Source: CAYMZZ01 sp964395095
Lineage (GTDB): Bacteria > Bacteroidota > Bacteroidia > Chitinophagales > Chitinophagaceae
Length of the DNA: 64,000 nt
Direction of reading: 5' to 3'
NCBI GenBank assembly: GCA_964395095.1
Contig: CAYMZZ010000011.1
Coordinates: forward strand, 62,001-126,000
The number at the start of each line of letters is the position of its first letter. The stretch's first letter is position 1. Position numbers and translations under genes: made by a program. A model generated the notes under the pieces. It did not search any database and was not told where the DNA came from. It saw only the letters and a list, made by a program, of their open reading frames with translations. Of this stretch, positions 59,629-64,000 are shown piece after piece.

Positions 59629-59746
59629 GTTATAAGTTTTAAGTTGTAAGTTGTAAGTGGTGGGTATTTTATTCCATCGCTTTGCCGACAATGATCTAAT
59701 TTATACTCCCTACTTACAACTTAAAACTTATAACTTAAAACTTACA
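59626..59746. repeat. Paired 7-bp arrays between purB and prfC
   Basis: Left GAGTTATAAGTTTTAAG and TTGTAAG units (59626-59660), right CTTACAACTTAAAACTTATAA (59711-59746 region) as the inverted partner. It is nearly the same design as the fmt/LysM junction at 24193-24346, including TTGAGTTATAAG over the purB stop. Confidence 0.87.
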
Positions 59747-59749
59747 GCG

Positions 59750-61336
59750 CTACTTCTGAATTTCAGAACTAAATCTAAACTCTATCTCCGGATTATTATT
59801 CATTTCCGTATTCAGGTACCATTCGCTTTGCGCCAGGTACACCATATGCCCGTCCTTGTCTTCGGCAATATTGATTTGTTTAAAGCGGGCAAAGTCTTCG
59901 AGTTTCCTGATGTCTTTGCTGCTCAGCCAGCAGGCTTTGTAAAAGGGCATGTTGTTGAAGGTAACAGAAGCGCCGTATTCGTGCAGTAACCGGTATTGGA
60001 TTACTTCAAACTGCAGTTCACCCACACAGCCGATGATCTTCTTATTGCCACCAAACTGGGTAAATAATTGCGCTACCCCTTCATCGGTTAGTTGCAGCAA
60101 TCCCTTTTCCAGTTGTTTGGTCTTCATCGGATCCTTGTTCACCACTTCCTTAAATATTTCCGGTGAAAACGAAGGTATTCCGGTAAAATAAAAATCTTCC
60201 CCCTCGGTAAGCGTATCGCCTATTTTGAAATTTCCGGTGTCGAATAAACCCACCACATCTCCCGCATAGGCATCCTCGATAATGCTTTTATCCCGTGCCA
60301 TAAAGCTGTAGGGGTTGCTAAACCGAATGTCCTTATCGAGGCGAACATGATGAAAGTATTTGTTGCGCTCAAACTTGCCCGAACAAACCCGGAAAAAGGC
60401 GATGCGATCGCGATGCCGGGGATCAAGGTTGGCATGAATCTTAAAGACAAAACCACTCATCTTCTCCTCTTCCACTTCCACCAGCCTTGTATTGGTATGA
60501 CGGCTGCGCGGCGTAGGCGCGATGCGGATGAATGTATCGAGCATTTCCTTCACCCCAAAATTATTGATGGCGCTCCCAAAAAATACGGGGGCTACCCTAC
60601 CTGCGAGATAGTCATCCACATTCAGGCTGCCATGCACGGCGTCTACCAGTTCCACATCTTCCCGCAACTGGGCGGCATCGCGCTCCCCAAGCTTATCTGC
60701 CAGCAATTGCGCCCCGATATCGCTGATAGCAACACTGTCTTCATCACCCCCCTTGGTGCTGGCGGTAAACAGCAGCAGATTTTTTTCGTGCAGATTATAA
60801 ACACCCTTGAAGTCGCGGCCACTGTTGATGGGCCAGGTCATGGGATGCAGGGAAATTTTCAGTTCTTTCTCGATCTCTTCAATCAGATCGAAGCGGTTCT
60901 TTCCATCGCGGTCCATCTTGTTGATGAATACGATCACCGGCGTATCGCGCATCCGGCACACTTCCATCAACCGGCGGGTCTGCTCTTCCACCCCGTTTAC
61001 ACTATCTACCACCAGGATTACGCTGTCAACCGCCGTGAGGGTGCGATAGGTATCCTCCGCAAAATCTTTGTGACCAGGCGTATCCAGCAGATTGATCAGG
61101 ATGCCTTCGTATTCAAAACTCATAACCGAAGTAGCTACGGAGATACCACGCTGGCGCTCAATCTCCATAAAGTCGCTGGTGGCGTGTTTTTTGATCTTAT
61201 TGCTCTTTACCGCGCCTGCCACCTGAATGGCTCCGCCAAACAGCAGAAATTTCTCCGTAAGGGTGGTTTTACCGGCGTCGGGGTGGCTGATGATCGCAAA
61301 TGTTCTTCTACGTTGTATTTCCTGGTGATACTTCAT
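59750..61336 (-). CDS. prfC: Peptide chain release factor 3
   Basis: GTPase that recycles RF1 and RF2 after peptide release. G-domain motifs: ISHPDAGKTTLTEKFL (G1), the switch region ATSDFMEIERQRGISVATSV, LLDTPGHKDFAEDTYRTLTA (G3) and VFINKMDRDGKNRFDLIEEI (G4). The later domains include PVFFGSAINNFGVKEMLDTF and IGCVGELQFEVIQYRL. The 528-residue length is normal. A -7 box (TACCTTTG, 61355-61362 on the minus strand) precedes the ATG by 18 nt. Confidence 0.98.
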   Translation of the reverse strand: MKYHQEIQRRRTFAIISHPDAGKTTLTEKFLLFGGAIQVAGAVKSNKIKKHATSDFMEIERQRGISVATSVMSFEYEGILINLLDTPGHKDFAEDTYRTLTAVDSVILVVDSVNGVEEQTRRLMEVCRMRDTPVIVFINKMDRDGKNRFDLIEEIEKELKISLHPMTWPINSGRDFKGVYNLHEKNLLLFTASTKGGDEDSVAISDIGAQLLADKLGERDAAQLREDVELVDAVHGSLNVDDYLAGRVAPVFFGSAINNFGVKEMLDTFIRIAPTPRSRHTNTRLVEVEEEKMSGFVFKIHANLDPRHRDRIAFFRVCSGKFERNKYFHHVRLDKDIRFSNPYSFMARDKSIIEDAYAGDVVGLFDTGNFKIGDTLTEGEDFYFTGIPSFSPEIFKEVVNKDPMKTKQLEKGLLQLTDEGVAQLFTQFGGNKKIIGCVGELQFEVIQYRLLHEYGASVTFNNMPFYKACWLSSKDIRKLEDFARFKQINIAEDKDGHMVYLAQSEWYLNTEMNNNPEIEFRFSSEIQK

Positions 61337-61354
61337 AATGCTTTAAGAGGGCGG

Positions 61355-61362
61355 CAAAGGTA
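61355..61362 (-). promoter_or_regulatory. -7 promoter box of prfC
   Basis: Minus strand TACCTTTG, a full match, 18 nt before the prfC ATG. Predicted leader about 13 nt. Confidence 0.55.
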
Positions 61363-61435
61363 ATTCATTCGGCGGAACCCGATCCCGATACCGGAATTGC
61401 CGGCACAAAAAATTCATGGGCCCGGCCGGGCTACG

Positions 61436-61443
61436 TACATTTG
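61436..61443 (+). promoter_or_regulatory. -7 promoter box, 4 nt from the ABC permease start
   Basis: TACATTTG, a full match, then TGGC, then ATG. A leaderless mRNA is predicted; it also selects this ATG over an earlier in-frame one. Confidence 0.65.
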
Positions 61444-61447
61444 TGGC

Positions 61448-62701
61448 ATGGTCCGGCGTACGCTCGAAATAATCGGCAGCAGTTTCAAAATGGCCCTGCA
61501 GGAGCTTTGGAAAAATAAGCTCCGGACCTTTCTGTCCCTGTTCGGCATCACCATTGGCATTTTCTGCATCATCGGCGTGCTCACGGTGGTCAATAGCCTC
61601 GAACAGAATATCCGCAACGAAGTTAAATCCCTTGGCTCCAACACCATTTATATTGATAAATGGGAATACACGGGCGGCGGACCCGATTATCCCTGGTGGA
61701 AATATGTGAACCGCCCTTCGCCACGCTTTAAAGAAGTGGAGCAAATAAAGAACCGCACCCAAAGCGCCCAATTCGCCAGCTTCCGTATCGCCACTACCGA
61801 TGTGGTGGAGTATAAAGGCGCCCTGCTATCGAATGTGAACTATTATGGAGTGAGCGAAGACTTTGATGACATTCAACCCCTCGAGATTGTACAGGGACGC
61901 TACCTGGCCGAGCCGGATTTTGACCGCGGCCTGCCAGTGCTGGTTGCCGGGTGGGATGTGGCCGAAAAGATTTTTGGCAGTGCGGAGCTCGCGCTGAATA
62001 AGGAAGTAACGGTTCGGGGAAAAAAAGCGCAAATAATTGGCGTGATCAAAAAGCAGGGTAAACAAATGATTGGTGGATGGGAATTTGATCAAAGCATCAT
62101 CCTGCCCTATCGGTTTGCGCGTACCATCATGAACGAGTTGCGTACAGATCCCATCATCATGGTACAGGGAAAAGACAATCTCAGCAGCAAGGCGCTGAAA
62201 GACGAACTCACCGGTACCATGCGCGCCCTGCACAAACTCAGCCCCACCAAAGAAGCGGATTTCGCCCTGAATGATGTGAATGACCTGACAGAGGAAGTAA
62301 GCTCAGCTTTTGGTGCCGTCAATGTGGGCGGATGGGCAATCGCTGTGCTATCGCTGGTAGTGGGCATGTTTGGTGTTGCCAACATCATGTTCGTAAGCGT
62401 GAGGGAGCGCACCAGCCAGATAGGGCTGAAGATGGCCGTTGGGGCCAAGCGCAGGATTATCCTGGCCGAGTTTCTGCTCGAATCCGCTTTTCTTTGCATC
62501 ATCGGCGGATTGATCGGACTTCTGTTGGTATTCCTCATGAGCCTTGTCCTTAATTCCTTCCTCGCCTTCCCGGTTTTTATATCAACCAATAACATGATAC
62601 TCGCTATCGTAATCTGCATTGTAGTGGGCATACTGGCCGGTTTTATTCCAGCCTCACAGGCCTCCCGCATGGATCCGGTGGCGGCTATTCGCAGTACCTG
62701 A
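61448..62701 (+). CDS. MacB-type ABC transporter permease
   Basis: Inner-membrane permease of the MacB/FtsX mechanotransmission type, 417 residues. One N-terminal helix (LRTFLSLFGITIGIFCIIGV) is followed by a large periplasmic MacB_PCD domain (about residues 45-280, LGSNTIYIDKWEYTGGG, VEYKGALLSNVNYYGVSE). Three C-terminal FtsX helices (AIAVLSLVVGMFGVANIMFV, FLLESAFLCIIGGLIGLLLV, ILAIVICIVVGILAGFIPA) complete it. Such permeases act in lipoprotein, peptide or macrolide export or signalling. The ATPase partner is not adjacent. It ends 14 nt before tsaD on the same strand. Confidence 0.94.
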   Translation: MVRRTLEIIGSSFKMALQELWKNKLRTFLSLFGITIGIFCIIGVLTVVNSLEQNIRNEVKSLGSNTIYIDKWEYTGGGPDYPWWKYVNRPSPRFKEVEQIKNRTQSAQFASFRIATTDVVEYKGALLSNVNYYGVSEDFDDIQPLEIVQGRYLAEPDFDRGLPVLVAGWDVAEKIFGSAELALNKEVTVRGKKAQIIGVIKKQGKQMIGGWEFDQSIILPYRFARTIMNELRTDPIIMVQGKDNLSSKALKDELTGTMRALHKLSPTKEADFALNDVNDLTEEVSSAFGAVNVGGWAIAVLSLVVGMFGVANIMFVSVRERTSQIGLKMAVGAKRRIILAEFLLESAFLCIIGGLIGLLLVFLMSLVLNSFLAFPVFISTNNMILAIVICIVVGILAGFIPASQASRMDPVAAIRST

Positions 62702-62715
62702 TCGGAATTCAAAGT

Positions 62716-63759
62716 ATGGCAACCTTACTCGCAATCGAATCCAGTTGTGATGAAACCTCAGCGGCCGTTTGTCGCGACGGACAAATTCTTTCCAACCATA
62801 TCGCCACACAAAAAATACATGCCGAATACGGGGGTGTGGTACCCGAGCTGGCTTCACGGGCTCACCTGGCCCATATTATTCCGGTGGTGGAAATGGCTTT
62901 GAAAACGGCGGACGCCAGGATGCAGGATCTGGATGCCATCGCATTTACGCAATCGCCCGGCCTTATCGGCTCACTACTGGTGGGTGCTGAATTTGCCAAA
63001 TCCCTCGCACTCGCCCTGGAAAAACCTTTGATAGCCGTGCACCACATGCAGGCCCATGTAATCGCCAATCTAATTGAGGAACCGCGACCTGCTTTCCCCT
63101 TCCTTTGTCTTACCGTGAGTGGCGGACATACCCAAATCGTGCTTTGCGAATCGCCCCTGCAAATGCGGGTATTGGGCGAAACCATTGATGATGCGGCGGG
63201 CGAAGCTTTTGACAAGTCGGCCAAACTACTCGGCCTTCCCTACCCCGGTGGGCCATTGATTGATAAGTATGCCAAAGAAGGAGATCCTACGCGTTTTAAA
63301 TTCCCCGAGCCACAGATTGCAGGACTCGATTTCAGTTTTAGCGGACTCAAAACCGCCATACTTTACTTCCTGCAAAATGCGGGAACCAGCCAGGTGTATA
63401 AGGAAGAATTTCGCGCCAGCGAAGAAGAAAAGCAGGCTTTCATTCAAAATAACCTGCCCGATATATGCGCTTCCATCCAGCAACGGATCGTGAGTATTTT
63501 GCTCAATAAGTTGAAAAAAGCCAGCGCGCAAACCGGCATTACCGATATCTGCCTGGCCGGGGGCGTGTCGGCCAATAGCGGTCTGCGTTCAGCATTCACA
63601 CAATTGGGCGAACAATTGGGATGGCGCACTTATATTCCTGCATTCCAGTATTGCACCGACAATGCCGGCATGATTGCCATGACCGCCTGGTATAAGTACC
63701 AGGCCGGGGAATTTAGCCCACTTGAGACCACTGTAACGGCAAGAGCCAGTTGGCAATAA
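62716..63759 (+). CDS. tsaD: tRNA threonylcarbamoyladenosine transferase catalytic subunit
   Basis: Catalytic subunit that transfers the threonylcarbamoyl group to A37 of ANN-decoding tRNAs, with TsaB and TsaE. ASKHA fold. Segments: TLLAIESSCDETSAAVCRDG, metal-site HxxxH in VHHMQAHVIANLIEE, FLCLTVSGGHTQIVLCESPL, TIDDAAGEAFDKSAKLLGLP, YPGGPLIDKYAKEGD, LAGGVSANSGLRSAF, YCTDNAGMIAMTAWYKY. The 347-residue length is normal. It is on the same strand and 14 nt after the ABC permease; tsaC is at 36.7 kb in this window. Confidence 0.98.
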   Translation: MATLLAIESSCDETSAAVCRDGQILSNHIATQKIHAEYGGVVPELASRAHLAHIIPVVEMALKTADARMQDLDAIAFTQSPGLIGSLLVGAEFAKSLALALEKPLIAVHHMQAHVIANLIEEPRPAFPFLCLTVSGGHTQIVLCESPLQMRVLGETIDDAAGEAFDKSAKLLGLPYPGGPLIDKYAKEGDPTRFKFPEPQIAGLDFSFSGLKTAILYFLQNAGTSQVYKEEFRASEEEKQAFIQNNLPDICASIQQRIVSILLNKLKKASAQTGITDICLAGGVSANSGLRSAFTQLGEQLGWRTYIPAFQYCTDNAGMIAMTAWYKYQAGEFSPLETTVTARASWQ

Positions 63760-63760
63760 C

Positions 63761-63788
63761 CTGCTTTTGTCGCATGCGACAAAAGCAG
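63761..63788. terminator. Terminator after tsaD
   Basis: A perfect 28-bp palindrome, CTGCTTTTGTCGCA and its complement. The minus-strand frame at the right edge ends at 63790, two bases from the hairpin, so it probably serves both convergent genes. Confidence 0.75.
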
Positions 63789-63789
63789 A

Positions 63790-64000
63790 TCAGAGTGCCA
63801 GGTAATAGTCTTTGAGAAGAAAGATGAATTCAGGGCTGTATTGATTTGATTCGTCGCGGATCGGCCATTCCTTTTCCTGCCTATGAAGGCCGGGCTGAGC
63901 GCTATGCGTTCCGCGTAGGAGTAAACGAAAAGGCGAATGCCCGGGTGTTTGGCGGATGCGCAACAATTCTGTCAACTGCAGGTTTTGTTTTGCCAGGCGG
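63790..64000 (-). CDS. 3' end of an unidentified gene (runs off the window)
   Basis: The last 69 codons of a minus-strand frame that is open to the window edge. Readable end: RLAKQNLQLTELLRIRQTPG, then FRLLLRGTHSAQPGLHRQEK and NQYSPEFIFLLKDYYLAL. Its position, ending against the terminator shared with tsaD, supports it being a real gene. It is too short to name; the TTG at 63973-63975 is unlikely to be the true start. Confidence 0.5.
   Translation of the reverse strand, partial: RLAKQNLQLTELLRIRQTPGHSPFRLLLRGTHSAQPGLHRQEKEWPIRDESNQYSPEFIFLLKDYYLAL

Noticed and set aside
60347..61363. 338-codon plus-strand open frame opposite prfC
   Set aside because: Antisense shadow of prfC; the sequence is His/Gln-rich with no recognisable domain.
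1..64000. Prophage, toxin-antitoxin, restriction or other defence island
   Set aside because: No phage structural, integrase, restriction, toxin or antitoxin genes were recognised; nearly all genes are housekeeping or envelope functions.

Overview
The window is chromosomal DNA from a member of the Bacteroidota, most likely a Chitinophagaceae-type organism. The evidence is family content and gene signals. Family content includes T9SS sorting domains of type A and type B (gliding-motility CHU_C type), DUF2911, an OMP_b-brl TonB-dependent receptor, ExbB/ExbD, a NamZ lipoprotein and the futalosine-pathway enzyme MqnA. Gene signals are almost no Shine-Dalgarno sequences and repeated matches to the Bacteroidota -7 promoter box TAnnTTTG just upstream of genes. 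There are about 57 protein genes, one tRNA-Leu, no rRNA, and no insertion sequence, prophage or CRISPR array that I can recognise.

Layout. 1-9.2 kb: a LuxR-type response regulator (5' end not visible), a DUF2911/TPR protein, an FKBP lipoprotein, an HU-like membrane protein, kynureninase with an atypical SDR, PaiB, an exported protein of unknown function, and a gene-poor 0.6 kb stretch with four GC-rich hairpins. 9.2-18.6 kb: 3-hydroxyacyl-CoA dehydrogenase, Mrp/ApbC, DoxX-like, aldo/keto reductase, YigZ-RibD, PrmC, ExbB-ExbD and an SPFH protein. 18.7-30.9 kb: an OmpA-family protein, peptidase T, FKBP, NamZ, Fmt, a LysM/DPBB protein, an RsmF-like rRNA methylase, a three-gene proton-translocating transhydrogenase (pnt), and a methyltransferase. 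31-40.8 kb: a TonB-dependent receptor, MiaA, a pRiA4b-like protein, Cca, TsaC, a glycosyltransferase, DapD, an EamA transporter and tRNA-Leu. 40.8-58 kb: a 14-unit repeat T9SS protein, a queuosine-precursor transporter, then a surface-glycan region (YfhO, three GT2 enzymes, FkbM, Fcl, Gmd) next to a 1,322-residue CHU_C protein, and MqnA. 58-64 kb: PurB, PrfC, an ABC permease, TsaD, and the 3' end of an unidentified gene.

Functional themes are tRNA maturation and modification (miaA, cca, tsaC, tsaD, yhhQ, tRNA-Leu), energy-coupled envelope transport (ExbBD plus TonB receptor), and GDP-fucose and glycan assembly.

The most unusual content is intergenic. At least a dozen intergenic regions carry short tandem arrays with 7- or 8-bp units of several unrelated unit sequences. 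They follow a strand rule: on the sense strand, G/T-rich arrays begin at or over stop codons, while A/C-rich arrays stand just before start codons, so paired arrays can fold into long hairpins. Several regions also hold a dispersed element built from 10-bp ATCTGCGnnn units around a shared core. In two genes (OmpA-family and EamA) the array abuts a coding frame that has no ATG, GTG or TTG where the signal peptide or first helix begins. A second pattern is a set of genes whose -7 box ends only 4-5 nt before the start codon, which predicts leaderless mRNAs.
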